Below are positions 8,758 to 17,199 of a DNA stretch of 64,000 bases, one piece after another. The notes under the pieces were generated by a model, which was not told where the DNA came from, made no database searches, and worked only from the letters and a program-made list of their open reading frames with translations. Each line of letters starts with the position of its first letter. Position 1 is the stretch's first letter. The stretch covers positions 1 through 64,000 of the forward strand of contig CAIOKO010000138.1 of assembly GCA_903858935.1 (NCBI GenBank). Reading direction: 5' to 3'. The translations under genes were made by a program, and so were the position numbers. Source of the DNA: an uncultured Schlesneria sp. Its GTDB lineage: Bacteria; Planctomycetota; Planctomycetia; Planctomycetales; Planctomycetaceae.

Positions 8758-9663
8758 TCAACGATCGCTGATCTTGATGTTCTCGTAATGCGAATCACAG
8801 GCTGGCACAGCCAAACCGCCAGGATTAAGCAGGGCTGCCCTTAACGTACGGACGAACTCGCCAGCCTGATATCCATTGACCAGACGGTGATCGAGTCGCA
8901 CAAACAGTGGTGCCACGCTGCGAATCACAATCGAATCCCCCTCGGCGACCGGGCGCATCTCAGCAGGTCCTAGCGTGACGCTTACTCCATACGAGTTCGT
9001 CGGAAGACTGCTTGGCTTAAATGAGATCATGGGCGGTGCGTTGGCAAATCCAAGGTGATTGACAAACGCCCCACTACCGTTGATCTCTTCCAGGGTTGTT
9101 GTCGGAAGCCTGAAGCGATTCGTCAGGAAGAACCCGACCTTTGCCATGCGATAAACCCATTGCGAACGGAACCATTTGTGCCAGCGGTATCTCCTGTTTT
9201 CAACAGAACTTCCGTTCTTCTGGAGGTTCGCTTCCGTCGCCGCACGGACAGCGACGTCGCGAGCTTTTCCCATGAGATAACGGGAAATCTCGACCAGCGA
9301 CATCCGCTCCGCATTCCGCAAATAGATGACGTTGACTTCACCCGTACGAGTTTCCAGCATCGGCATCGTGATGTGAATTCCATCATAGGGATAGATGCGC
9401 TGACCAACGACTCGACGATTGACCTTCGGGTGTCGGTACATCGCTTCGACGACCGCGCGAATCAGCACATGAGCGGTCGAAATAAATGCTCCGGTCTCTC
9501 GTTTCTGGTCAGCGACAAATTGTGACAACGCTTCGGTCTGGATCGATGTCCCCCAGATCATGGTCGGATCGCAATGAGCCGATGCGGTTGCCAGGTAAGT
9601 TGTATTGACCCAACCCAACTCTTCCAGCGGGACGGAACGGGATTCTGTCGGCCAGTAATACAC
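8758..9663 (-). CDS. free-standing acyltransferase of the 2-oxoacid dehydrogenase E2/CAT fold
   Basis: A 301-residue protein matching only the catalytic domain of dihydrolipoamide acyltransferases (E2) and chloramphenicol acetyltransferase. There is no lipoyl domain and no E1/E3-binding domain, and no pyruvate or 2-oxoglutarate dehydrogenase gene is nearby. The catalytic motif near the C-terminus is DHRLVNG with His259; the aspartate normally found at position 263 is asparagine. The start is GTG, supported by GAGGGGGAG a few bases upstream. It is the last gene of an operon with an acyl carrier protein (14 bases upstream) and an acyl-AMP ligase. The context suggests it takes an acyl group from the carrier protein to an unknown acceptor, as related condensation-fold enzymes do. 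A chloramphenicol-type detoxifying role cannot be excluded, but the carrier protein argues against it. Confidence 0.8.
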   Translation of the reverse strand: MYYWPTESRSVPLEELGWVNTTYLATASAHCDPTMIWGTSIQTEALSQFVADQKRETGAFISTAHVLIRAVVEAMYRHPKVNRRVVGQRIYPYDGIHITMPMLETRTGEVNVIYLRNAERMSLVEISRYLMGKARDVAVRAATEANLQKNGSSVENRRYRWHKWFRSQWVYRMAKVGFFLTNRFRLPTTTLEEINGSGAFVNHLGFANAPPMISFKPSSLPTNSYGVSVTLGPAEMRPVAEGDSIVIRSVAPLFVRLDHRLVNGYQAGEFVRTLRAALLNPGGLAVPACDSHYENIKISDR

Positions 9664-9677
9664 CTTGCAACTCCCCC

Positions 9678-9932
9678 TCAGTGATGCTGGCCTGCGATTC
9701 GATTCTCAATCAATCGCGAAATCGCGGCAGGTGTTTCGAAGACATCTGGCGTGATGTCTTCGAATTCAAGGCGTATTCCTAACTCGGTTTCGATGAACAC
9801 GAGCAAGTCCATCATCATCAACGAGTCAATAATGCCTGATTCCTGTAATTCTGTGTCACCGTCGATCGACGATTGTCCGGTCGCGGAAACCAGAAATCCA
9901 ACAATTTTCTGCTGTATCTCGGCGGCGTTCAT
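9678..9932 (-). CDS. acyl carrier protein
   Basis: An 84-residue carrier protein. The phosphopantetheine site is Ser37 in GIIDSLMMMDLL, followed by the acidic helix FIETELGIRLEFEDI that partners usually recognise. The start at 9932 is preferred over a longer in-frame form because the ATG overlaps the ligase stop as ATGA and AAAGAGGT lies just upstream; the longer form would overlap the ligase far more. It is not the fatty-acid-synthesis ACP by context (no fab genes around). It sits between the ligase that can load it and the acyltransferase that can unload it. A phosphopantetheinyl transferase is needed but not present in the window. Confidence 0.9.
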   Translation of the reverse strand: MNAAEIQQKIVGFLVSATGQSSIDGDTELQESGIIDSLMMMDLLVFIETELGIRLEFEDITPDVFETPAAISRLIENRIAGQHH

Positions 9933-11593
9933 GGACTGACCTCTTTCGTGATGGATGGGACTGAATCCGGCCATGTTCCTGGCACTGCTGATTCCTGTTC
10001 GGCGATTTGTGTTAACAGCGGGCGATCAATTTTTAATGAAGAATTCAAAGGTAATGAGTCCAACAGGCGGATGAAGCTCGGAACCATATGTCGTGGCAGT
10101 CCGTCACGGCATCGAGCGATGATTTCCGCATGTGTCAGGACATTCGTACTTTTTAAAAACAGGGCCAGGCGAGTGCCGACCTGCGGTGACTCGTAAGCGA
10201 CCGCAACAGCCTCGCTGGCGGATAACTGCCGGACGGCAAACTCCTCCAGGTCCGCCGGATGAACTCGAAATCCCGCAATTTTAACGATCGCGTTTTGGCG
10301 GCCTCGGTGATAGATCCATCCCTCATCATCAGTTTCCGCCAGGTCTCCTGTCAGCAGCCATCCATCCCGCATTTTCTCGGTGGTCGAGGCTTTATCCTGC
10401 CAATATCCCAGCATGATGTTGTCGCCGCGCGCTCGTAGCTCACCGATCGTTCCCGTCGCGACCGGTCTCCCATTTTCGTCGACGACTTCCAGGTTGACTC
10501 CAGGGACGGCTTGACCGATGCAGCCAGCCGGCAAGCACTGAAAACGTTCCGGAGGAACGTAGGCAAGCCGTGCCGTCGCTTCGGTCTGTCCGTACATGAG
10601 ATATAAGCGGGCAGGCGAAATCCGTTTAGCCACCTCGATTGCCAGGGTTTGCTGTAGCGCCCCTCCAGCGACGGCAAGATACCGCAACGATGGCAATTCG
10701 GTACGGCCCAGAGACGTCCGCTCAAGTAATACTCGTACAAGGTCTGGGACCGCGGAAAGGCTTGTCGCTTGATGGCATGTGATTGCGTTAATCAGTGTTT
10801 CAGGAAAGACCGTCGAACCGTCCAGAATCAACGTCGCACCAGCCAGAAGATGCGACTGCAGCACCGAGTTTCCAAATGCGTGGTAGAACGGCAGAACACA
10901 TAACGGCCGATCCTGCGAATTGATTTCAAGATAGTGTTGAATGGAACGGGCATTCGAAAGCAGGTTTCGATGGCTGAGCATGACTCCCTTGGGACCTCCC
11001 GTAGAGCCCGATGTGAAGAAAATTGCAGCCAGATCATTTCCGCCGCCGGAGGGTACTGGAAATGGGCGCGATGAACTGCTGAACGTTTCGTTGAACGTGA
11101 GTGACAAAGTGGGAATCTGCTCGCCGAAAGGAACAGAGCGTTTTGTCGAGGACGAAATCACTACGGTCGTTGCCTCGGTCGACTCGATGATTCGTTCTAG
11201 AGCCTTCGTTTCCATTCGAGGTGGGACAGGAACAACCACTGCGTCTGCCAGCAGTATCCCGAAGAAGGCGGCGATATATTCGAAACAGTTGGGAAGCATG
11301 ACCACAACACGAGCACCTGGTTTGAAGCCTGGACTGGCTTGCAGGGCGATCGAGGTCTCTATCGCGGCGATTGCCAAGTCGCTGTAAGACCAGTCCGATT
11401 CCTTCGTGATGATTGACGACAGATCAAGGTTGCGGCCTGCGGCGATCAAAAACTGCGATCCAAGGTGCGTGTCATGTCGCTCATGGAATTCGAACAACCC
11501 AGTCGGAAGTCTGGACGATCGGGTTTTGCCCGCCTTCAGGATCAGCAGATTGTTGGGAAGCCGACATTCGGTCGACATGTTCGGTAATTCCAT
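9929..11593 (-). CDS. acyl-AMP ligase / acyl-CoA synthetase-like adenylating enzyme
   Basis: A 554-residue ANL-superfamily enzyme that activates a carboxylic acid as acyl-AMP and passes it to a thiol. The P-loop TSGSTGGPKG is at 194-203, the A5 motif YGQTEAT at 334-340, TGD at 415-417, and the catalytic C-terminal lysine is K521 in SSLKIDR. The stop codon overlaps the carrier-protein start (ATGA), so the two are translationally coupled. That coupling makes the carrier protein the likely thiol acceptor, as in fatty acyl-AMP ligase/ACP pairs, including those seen in exosortase-associated clusters. The substrate cannot be read by eye: a medium- or long-chain fatty acid is the simplest guess, an aryl or amino acid is possible. 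The second ATG (residue 6) is an alternative start. The hydrolase gene ends 15 bases upstream. Confidence 0.9.
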   Translation of the reverse strand: MELPNMSTECRLPNNLLILKAGKTRSSRLPTGLFEFHERHDTHLGSQFLIAAGRNLDLSSIITKESDWSYSDLAIAAIETSIALQASPGFKPGARVVVMLPNCFEYIAAFFGILLADAVVVPVPPRMETKALERIIESTEATTVVISSSTKRSVPFGEQIPTLSLTFNETFSSSSRPFPVPSGGGNDLAAIFFTSGSTGGPKGVMLSHRNLLSNARSIQHYLEINSQDRPLCVLPFYHAFGNSVLQSHLLAGATLILDGSTVFPETLINAITCHQATSLSAVPDLVRVLLERTSLGRTELPSLRYLAVAGGALQQTLAIEVAKRISPARLYLMYGQTEATARLAYVPPERFQCLPAGCIGQAVPGVNLEVVDENGRPVATGTIGELRARGDNIMLGYWQDKASTTEKMRDGWLLTGDLAETDDEGWIYHRGRQNAIVKIAGFRVHPADLEEFAVRQLSASEAVAVAYESPQVGTRLALFLKSTNVLTHAEIIARCRDGLPRHMVPSFIRLLDSLPLNSSLKIDRPLLTQIAEQESAVPGTWPDSVPSITKEVSP

Positions 11594-11608
11594 CGATTTG
11601 ACAGAGAA

Positions 11609-12337
11609 CTACCTGAGCACTGGCAGAAGGGGGACGCTGCCGATGACTGCGGTATCGGGAGATGAAACATACGCAGGCTGACGCGATACAACAGCTCCGG
11701 TTGCCATCTCACGCATTGCACTCGTACTGCCAATCGCAAAGTGATTTCGCTTCAACTGACTGGCGAACTCGGGAAACTCTTTGACGTCGATATTATGGAT
11801 TATGGTACAGGGACTTTCGGCTTCGACTGGAATTCCGCGGAACATGGGAATCATGTCCAGCTTGCGTGACGCATAGTAGTTGATGCAATAGTCGACGTTG
11901 CCGGGGACCGGAGTCCCAAGCGTCGATTCGATCAGGACCATCGTCTTCACTCCGATGCCATAGGTTTCAAGTCGTTGGGCCAGTATGCAAGCCGCGTCAG
12001 CCCCGCTGCTGTATCCAACGATGATGACGCCGCCTGCCATTTTACATCGCTGATGGGCACAAGCAATTTTTCTAGCCGTTGCCCCCGCTTCCCAGCCGTA
12101 GATGATTGAGGGTGCATACCCCAGACAGCGAAATTCGTCGGCCAGGGCATTCGCCCCTGGCCAGTATCCAAGTCCACCCCGAATTAATATCACGTCCTGT
12201 CGCCCACAGCAGTCAGAATGACCGATCGTCCCTTGTGCCTGAGCACTCGAAGAAACACAAATCGCAAAAATGGCCGAAAACAGAAGTCGGTTAAACCAGC
12301 TTTCTGCTCGTAAAATTCGGCAAATCAATTCAGCCAT
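11609..12337 (-). CDS. exported alpha/beta hydrolase
   Basis: A 242-residue protein with a signal peptide (hydrophobic RLLFSAIFAICVSSSAQAQ, about 17-35). The start at 12337 is chosen because it gives a normal-length signal peptide; the longer open frame adds 46 unlikely residues. The nucleophile elbow is GYSSG in VGYSSGADAA, and the probable catalytic histidine lies in KRNHFAIGS near the C-terminus. Six mature-part cysteines suggest disulfides. Overall it resembles the single-hydrolase-domain proteins related to VirJ and small lipases. It is the first gene of the operon with the acyl-AMP ligase, carrier protein and acyltransferase. A role in releasing, trimming or recycling the acylated product outside the cytoplasm is plausible but only inferred. 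Confidence 0.75.
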   Translation of the reverse strand: MAELICRILRAESWFNRLLFSAIFAICVSSSAQAQGTIGHSDCCGRQDVILIRGGLGYWPGANALADEFRCLGYAPSIIYGWEAGATARKIACAHQRCKMAGGVIIVGYSSGADAACILAQRLETYGIGVKTMVLIESTLGTPVPGNVDYCINYYASRKLDMIPMFRGIPVEAESPCTIIHNIDVKEFPEFASQLKRNHFAIGSTSAMREMATGAVVSRQPAYVSSPDTAVIGSVPLLPVLR

Positions 12338-12972
12338 TTGTCTCAAACCTTTTTCAGCACTTTTTTCACTTTCGGTCGAATTTGCCGACCACCACCGGCG
12401 AAATCTGCTTATTCTCATCAATCTTGATGTCAGGGATTCACATGAGCACCAGTCGATGACCTGAAAACACCGCAAAAACCGAATATCCGGTATTAATAAT
12501 CATCGGCACTTTAAGCCCCTTGACGCGAGACTCATTGTCGCTGCAGACACCGCATCCCAAAAATTCGATTCAACTTCACTCTTATTCAGTCGGATCTGCG
12601 TATTCGGAATTGCAGGACAACCTGGAGTGTTTGCCGCAATGCGTACGACGCTTCGAGTTGTTTGATCAATTTCTGGCGGAGTAATTGATCCGGATTACCA
12701 GTTTCCGCAGAAATGAAGCGAGTTAATGAAGCGTACGCCCCTCCGCTGCAATACATTACGATTGTTGACGAACTTGAAATCGTCTCTTATTTAAGTCCGA
12801 AAAGTTTGGGTAGTACCGCACGCCCGATTTTGGACTCGCAGAACTTTTGGAACGGCGCATCAAAAAATAGAATCAGCAAGCCGATGGAAGGTACGGTTTC
12901 AGCGAACCACAGTGCTCTAACAAACGGCTGCCACAGTGTTTGCAACTTTCGGCAATTGACGAGGGATCAGGA
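12338..12972. other. 635-base divergent intergenic region
   Basis: It separates the minus-strand acyl-ligase operon from the plus-strand dioxygenase gene and must hold both promoters. An open frame from 12713 has an unlikely composition and overlaps the dioxygenase gene in another frame, so I reject it. A small inverted repeat, ACCGAATATCCGGT, lies near 12478-12491. I see no other structure. Confidence 0.3.
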
Positions 12973-13938
12973 ATGGAGATCAATGTTTCGACGCTCGAAG
13001 GATTCAACGAGCTTCCGCTGGTGGTACAACCGGTCGAGGCGGGGCGTTGTTCGGCGGAAGACCTTGTTGCTTTTATTTCGGGTCGCCACGACTGGTTGAA
13101 GTCGACCCTGCATCGGCACGGAGGAGTTCTCTTTCGAGGGTTCGCGATTCGCGAAATCGACGAGTTTCAACGGGTTTCCCAGGCTGCGGTGCCGGAACTC
13201 AAACCATACGTCGAAGGCCAATCCCCCAGAACAAAGGTTGCTGATAACGTTTACACCTCGACGGAATTTCCTCCGCAGTATCGGATTACGTTGCATAACG
13301 AACTGTCGTATGCAAAATCACCGCCGACAAGAATTGTATTTCACTGCCATGTCGAGCCTGTCGATCGAGGCGAAACGCCGATCGTCGATTGTCGTAAGGT
13401 TTACCAAAAGATGGATCGAGAACTGCGAGATCGATTCGAACGACTTGGTGTTAAATACGTCAAGACGATGCATGGTCAGGAACGAGGACTCGGGAAATCC
13501 TGGATGGACCATTTCGAGACCAATGACCGCTCTGTTGTTGAAGAATACCTGCACGAAAACGACATCAGATTCGAGTGGTCCGCTAACGCGGCATTGCGAA
13601 CCTGGTCAATCCGGCCAGCGGTTCAACGTCATCCTGTGACCGGCGAAATGCATTGGTTCAACCAGGCAAATTTATGGCACGTCACGAATCTCGACGAACG
13701 GCACCGTCGTCCACTGCTTGGCCGATGTGGCATCGAGAATCTGCCGACTCACGCGTATTACGGGGACGGCAGCGCAATACTTGACGAAGATCTGGATCGA
13801 GTCCGTGAAGTCCTTTGGAGTAATTCCGTGATGTTCCCATGGTATCAGGGCGACGTGCTTGTCCTCGACAATCACCTCGTCGCTCACGGTCGAAACGCTT
13901 ACTCCGGTCCTCGCAAGATTTTGGTAGCGATGGGTTGA
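12973..13938 (+). CDS. TauD/TfdA-family Fe(II)/2-oxoglutarate dioxygenase
   Basis: A 321-residue member of the TauD/TfdA family, which uses 2-oxoglutarate and oxygen to hydroxylate or otherwise oxidise small molecules. The iron ligands are His108 and Glu110 (HNE, in place of the commoner HxD) and the distal His305 in HLVAHGR; Arg314 should bind 2-oxoglutarate. The sequence is closest in feel to SyrP/clavaminate-synthase-like members that modify amino acids in secondary metabolism, but the substrate cannot be read. The ATG at 12973 is preferred over an upstream TTG because GAGGGATCAGGA precedes it directly. It faces away from the acyl-ligase operon across 635 bases, so a shared pathway is possible but not shown. 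Confidence 0.87.
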   Translation: MEINVSTLEGFNELPLVVQPVEAGRCSAEDLVAFISGRHDWLKSTLHRHGGVLFRGFAIREIDEFQRVSQAAVPELKPYVEGQSPRTKVADNVYTSTEFPPQYRITLHNELSYAKSPPTRIVFHCHVEPVDRGETPIVDCRKVYQKMDRELRDRFERLGVKYVKTMHGQERGLGKSWMDHFETNDRSVVEEYLHENDIRFEWSANAALRTWSIRPAVQRHPVTGEMHWFNQANLWHVTNLDERHRRPLLGRCGIENLPTHAYYGDGSAILDEDLDRVREVLWSNSVMFPWYQGDVLVLDNHLVAHGRNAYSGPRKILVAMG

Positions 13939-14037
13939 ACCGGTTTTGACGGAGTCGGCAATTGCTTCTTGATAAGATGATACGTAACGTTCACCAAGAA
14001 ATCCCCTCAACATAGAACTTTCGTACGCGGAGTTACC

Positions 14038-14769
14038 ATGCAACGCAGTTTACTTTCAGCAGTGGTTGCCGGATTGATGTTATTCGTTTGCGGAAAAAGC
14101 TTGATCGCACTGGAAGCTGACGAGCTTATGGAACGAGCCAAGGCCATTCGAAAAAAGGCTGCGGCGACGACGGAGCAAGCCAAAGAAGCATCAGCCAGGA
14201 TGCTTGAGGCAGCTGAACGCCTGGAGCACCAGGCAAAAGCGGGTGGCGAATCAGGTGAGCTTTCGGGACGGGAAAAAAAGGGACGCCAGCTTAAGGAACG
14301 CCTTCAGGATTTAATCGCAAAGTCGCGGCAACTGCGTGAAGCGAACGCACCTGATCAACAATTGGCTGACGTACAGGCAGAGATTTCAGAAATTGAGCAG
14401 AACCTTTGTACGATTCATGCAAAACATTCAGATCAAGCAAACCATCGTGAATATCAGGGTATTCCTGGCGAGTTTCGCCAACAGGCCGAGAAACTTGAAG
14501 CCGCTTCCCGCCGAATCCATCACATTCGCGTTGCTGCTGAAAATCTTAAACAGGCCGAGATTCACGACGTGGCTCACCAATTGATGGCAACCGCCGAAAA
14601 TATGGAGCAAGACGTCAGGCGATCCAAACAGCAGTTGGCAAAAGAAATGCACAATGCGGATGAACGACAGCGTGAACGCGGCCCTGATTCCACGCAGGAA
14701 CTTCAAGAAGAGAACGAACGACTGCGACAAATGATCAAAGAGTTGACCCAGAAAATCGAAAATCGCTGA
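14038..14769 (+). CDS. exported coiled-coil protein
   Basis: A 243-residue protein with a signal peptide (LLSAVVAGLMLFVCGKSLIA, about 5-24). The mature part is almost entirely predicted coiled coil, rich in Ala, Glu, Lys and Gln, broken near residues 72-80 and 135-150. The C-terminus (LQEENERLRQMIKELTQKI) is a clear leucine-heptad helix. No enzymatic motif is seen. Proteins of this kind are common in planctomycetes and are probably periplasmic or wall-associated scaffolds; that is inference. It converges with the next minus-strand gene, the stops being only 10 bases apart. Confidence 0.75.
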   Translation: MQRSLLSAVVAGLMLFVCGKSLIALEADELMERAKAIRKKAAATTEQAKEASARMLEAAERLEHQAKAGGESGELSGREKKGRQLKERLQDLIAKSRQLREANAPDQQLADVQAEISEIEQNLCTIHAKHSDQANHREYQGIPGEFRQQAEKLEAASRRIHHIRVAAENLKQAEIHDVAHQLMATAENMEQDVRRSKQQLAKEMHNADERQRERGPDSTQELQEENERLRQMIKELTQKIENR

Positions 14770-14779
14770 ATGGTGGTCC

Positions 14780-15193
14780 CTATTTTGGTTTCAAGGCAAG
14801 TAAGAATGATGAGAGCAGCGTTAGTGGGAAAATAAAGAACCAGTAGGGAACGGCGAATACGCTAAACGGAGATCCTTGTCCATCGCTTCTGCCGTAAAAA
14901 AGCCCCCATCTTTCCCAGTGAAGTTCTGATCGCGTTCGATCAAAGTAAGAGGAAACGTTAGTTAGCTGAATTGGCAACACGGCCCATTCAATGCGACCGT
15001 CCGAATAAATATCATGAGAGATCCAGACGATCCTCTCAGACGCCGAGCAAACAAAGACCTTTCCGTTCGGCTTTGGTAGGCCGATCATGTCAATTAGTAG
15101 CTGGCTGCGCATCCATCCGGCCACGAATCCCAGTGCCATCACCAGTGTTACGACGCCAAACTTTCGTCGCCACCCTTTAAAGAATTCTCGCAT
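14780..15193 (-). CDS. two-pass membrane protein, unknown function
   Basis: A 137-residue protein with transmembrane segments near the N-terminus (VVTLVMALGFVAGWM, about 13-28) and the C-terminus (WFFIFPLTLLSSFLLAL, about 117-133). About 85 residues between them should lie on one side of the membrane. The start at 15193 is preferred because it places the first membrane helix in a normal position after the basic MREFFKGWRRKFG; the longer frame adds 37 Cys/Pro-rich residues. I do not recognise the family. Small proteins of this layout (two helices around a soluble loop with an LHWERWGLFYG-like phrase) look typical of the lineage. Confidence 0.65.
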   Translation of the reverse strand: MREFFKGWRRKFGVVTLVMALGFVAGWMRSQLLIDMIGLPKPNGKVFVCSASERIVWISHDIYSDGRIEWAVLPIQLTNVSSYFDRTRSELHWERWGLFYGRSDGQGSPFSVFAVPYWFFIFPLTLLSSFLLALKPK

Positions 15194-15385
15194 AATTCCG
15201 TCTTTCTTGGGAGGATTGGAATGGATTGTTGACTGGTAATAACACCGTTTTCTTTCTTCGTACGTCGCGAAGATTTTACATCGGGAGGGAGGGGTGGCGG
15301 ACAATCTATTTCCAGGAAACAGACGGCGCGATCAGGCAATCGCGCATGAATGCTTTTTGCGCTCTTGTAAGCTATTTGGATTTTC

Positions 15386-15415
15386 TGATTAGTGTAAATT
15401 AGTGCTGATTAGCGT
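15386..15415. repeat. three near-copies of a 10-base unit
   Basis: The sequence reads TGATTAGTGT, AAATTAGTGC, TGATTAGCGT in tandem, between two minus-strand genes. Arrays of this TTAGTG type recur in intergenic DNA of many bacteria. The function is unknown. Confidence 0.6.
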
Positions 15416-15533
15416 TCCAACCTTTTCTTTGGTTGCGGTTGTCGGCGCGCCATTTGGTCCATAATTGTACCTGCTTCGCGGCCCGGCGGGAGCCTCGCTC
15501 TCCCAACGGATTGGTAGCGATTCACGCGCCGGG

Positions 15534-16088
15534 CTATTTCATTTGCAAATTGCAGCTCGTTTCCAAATCGCGTCGATCACTGATGGCGACGGCAACTAAT
15601 CTCGTGCTCTCATACGCCGCAGAGACGCCGAAGTCGAAGGTAAACCCTTTGCCGTTCTTTTCGATGAACCCACCGTTTAATTCCAATGGCTCGTGGTGGA
15701 CCGCTACGCCGAGCAACCGTTTTTCATCGTCAAATACAGCAATCGAAACCCAATAGTCGACGTCCTTGACGAATCTTAAGTCGGCATCAATCGACCCCGT
15801 CAATCTTTTCCCTCGACTGATTGTTAACACGCCCCAATTGAGGTGAATCGGGCTAATCATCTCACGATGTTCGGGGTTTGACTTCCCTCGTCCCAATCCG
15901 CTTTTTCGCCATTCCTCAGTGACATCAATCGGACTGGAATCCATCGACAGGTCGAACTGCTTACCAAGCGTCACGTCAATAAATTGCGATTGCTTTTCGG
16001 CTTTGTCCTGTGCCTCGGAACCTCGCCCAAGTGTAAAGCCAGTGAGCAATGTTCCCGCCAAACTCGTAAACAATGTTCGACGTTTCAT
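15534..16088 (-). CDS. exported protein, unknown function
   Basis: A 184-residue protein with an N-terminal export signal MKRRTLFTSLAGTLLTGFTLG. The twin arginines could direct Tat export, though the motif is incomplete. The start at 16088 is preferred over an upstream TTG because GGGAAGC lies just before it. The mature part is beta-rich with no cysteines, and has a phrase VKDVDYWVSIAVFDDEKRLLGVA that suggests an immunoglobulin-like or jelly-roll fold. I do not recognise a family. A partly inverted repeat (GCCCGGCG at 15480-15487, CGCCGGGC at 15527-15534) overlaps its 3' end. Confidence 0.6.
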   Translation of the reverse strand: MKRRTLFTSLAGTLLTGFTLGRGSEAQDKAEKQSQFIDVTLGKQFDLSMDSSPIDVTEEWRKSGLGRGKSNPEHREMISPIHLNWGVLTISRGKRLTGSIDADLRFVKDVDYWVSIAVFDDEKRLLGVAVHHEPLELNGGFIEKNGKGFTFDFGVSAAYESTRLVAVAISDRRDLETSCNLQMK

Positions 16089-16201
16089 GCTGCTTCCCAA
16101 TTCGAAAAGAGGAAAAAAGGAATCATCGCCCTCTGGATACTCGCCAACTTGTTGTTAAGCCTGCGAACATTAACCCTGTCCTGACGTATGAATATCTGCG
16201 A

Positions 16202-16576
16202 TTAATGGGATTGTTGGCTCGACGACTCAGTCGCTTGCGTTACTTCGAGTTTCTTGATTCGTTCGACCGCCCAAAGGTAGGTCACTCCGCTTGTTGTCGT
16301 GACGAGGACGTAGTTGGGGAAATACTGAACCCGAGTCGCATTGACGGTTGAGCCAATCGATTCCTCAGAATTCGTCGTTTTCGATGTGATGACATTGTAA
16401 GAAACCGAAAGCTTCCCGGTCACGTCAATCGCTCCCGGTGATTGCGCAGAAAAACGGTGACTGATTGCCGACGTATAGATCAGCCCGCCAATGGCTGCGA
16501 TGAGAGCCACGGACAGAGAGACAATCGAAAGTGACGATTCGCTGCAGGTCGAGCGGTTCAGCGATTCATCGACCAT
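16202..16576 (-). CDS. small membrane-anchored protein, unknown function
   Basis: A 124-residue protein with one transmembrane segment at about 17-36 (IVSLSVALIAAIGGLIYTSA) followed by a beta-rich domain and a Ser/Gln-rich tail. GGAG lies nine bases before the ATG. The phrase RVQYFPNYVLVTTTSGVTYLWAVERIKKLE suggests a compact beta domain. No family is recognised. It lies 86 bases downstream of the 16663-17142 gene on the same strand and may be in the same transcription unit. Confidence 0.6.
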   Translation of the reverse strand: MVDESLNRSTCSESSLSIVSLSVALIAAIGGLIYTSAISHRFSAQSPGAIDVTGKLSVSYNVITSKTTNSEESIGSTVNATRVQYFPNYVLVTTTSGVTYLWAVERIKKLEVTQATESSSQQSH

Positions 16577-16662
16577 GCTTGTTTCTCCGTTTTGACAAAA
16601 CGATAGTCAGGTGATTTGGCGCCCGTTGAATGTCATTCCGCTGGACTGATCATACTACTGAG

Positions 16663-17142
16663 TTACCGATTTTTTGGAACGGGTACAACCCGCAGGGTCG
16701 CCAGCAGGATTTCACGGTCTTCAGAACGAGGCAGTGCTGCAATCCGCGATGCCGCGTCATCATACAACGCTTGATGGCTGATGGCATCACCAGTACAGGC
16801 TGCGACGTTGGCTGCGATCGCGCGACACATTGCGACTTCCCATGCCTCGCACTTCCCGGAAGAAAAGAACTCACTGGAGCCTTGGAAATACTCGACAGCG
16901 CGCGTTGCGTCTCCGAGCAGCGCGGACACATGGGCGAGTAATTGTTCGGCATGAGCCTTGTTGCTCTCGTTACCGACGATAGACCACAAGTGCATGGCCG
17001 CATGCGCGGCATGCAACATTTCCTGGTCTTCGGCCTGCGTCCGATTCAGTTTTTCCGAGAGTTCCCATGCTTTGTTATTCGCTCGTGCTGCAATCCGGCG
17101 TTGCCATGTCGCGAATTCTTCAGGGCTGTGTTGTTGAGACAT
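16663..17142 (-). CDS. helical TPR-like protein downstream of larC
   Basis: A 159-residue soluble, Ala-rich all-helical protein. Phrases such as AHEQLLAHVSALLGDATRAVEY-like helix pairs point to a TPR-like solenoid, but no canonical TPR is complete. AGGA precedes the ATG by eight bases. It starts 58 bases after the larC stop on the same strand and is probably co-transcribed with larC. The function is unknown; a link to nickel-cofactor synthesis would be guesswork. Confidence 0.6.
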   Translation of the reverse strand: MSQQHSPEEFATWQRRIAARANNKAWELSEKLNRTQAEDQEMLHAAHAAMHLWSIVGNESNKAHAEQLLAHVSALLGDATRAVEYFQGSSEFFSSGKCEAWEVAMCRAIAANVAACTGDAISHQALYDDAASRIAALPRSEDREILLATLRVVPVPKNR

Positions 17143-17199
17143 GAATTTAATCCTCAGTTTTCATGCGTCAGCACCTGTCAGATTTGCTGCAGATAACCG

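Noticed and set aside
12713-13099. Plus-strand open frame of 128 residues before the dioxygenase gene
   Set aside because: It overlaps the TauD-family gene in another frame and shows no protein-like motif.
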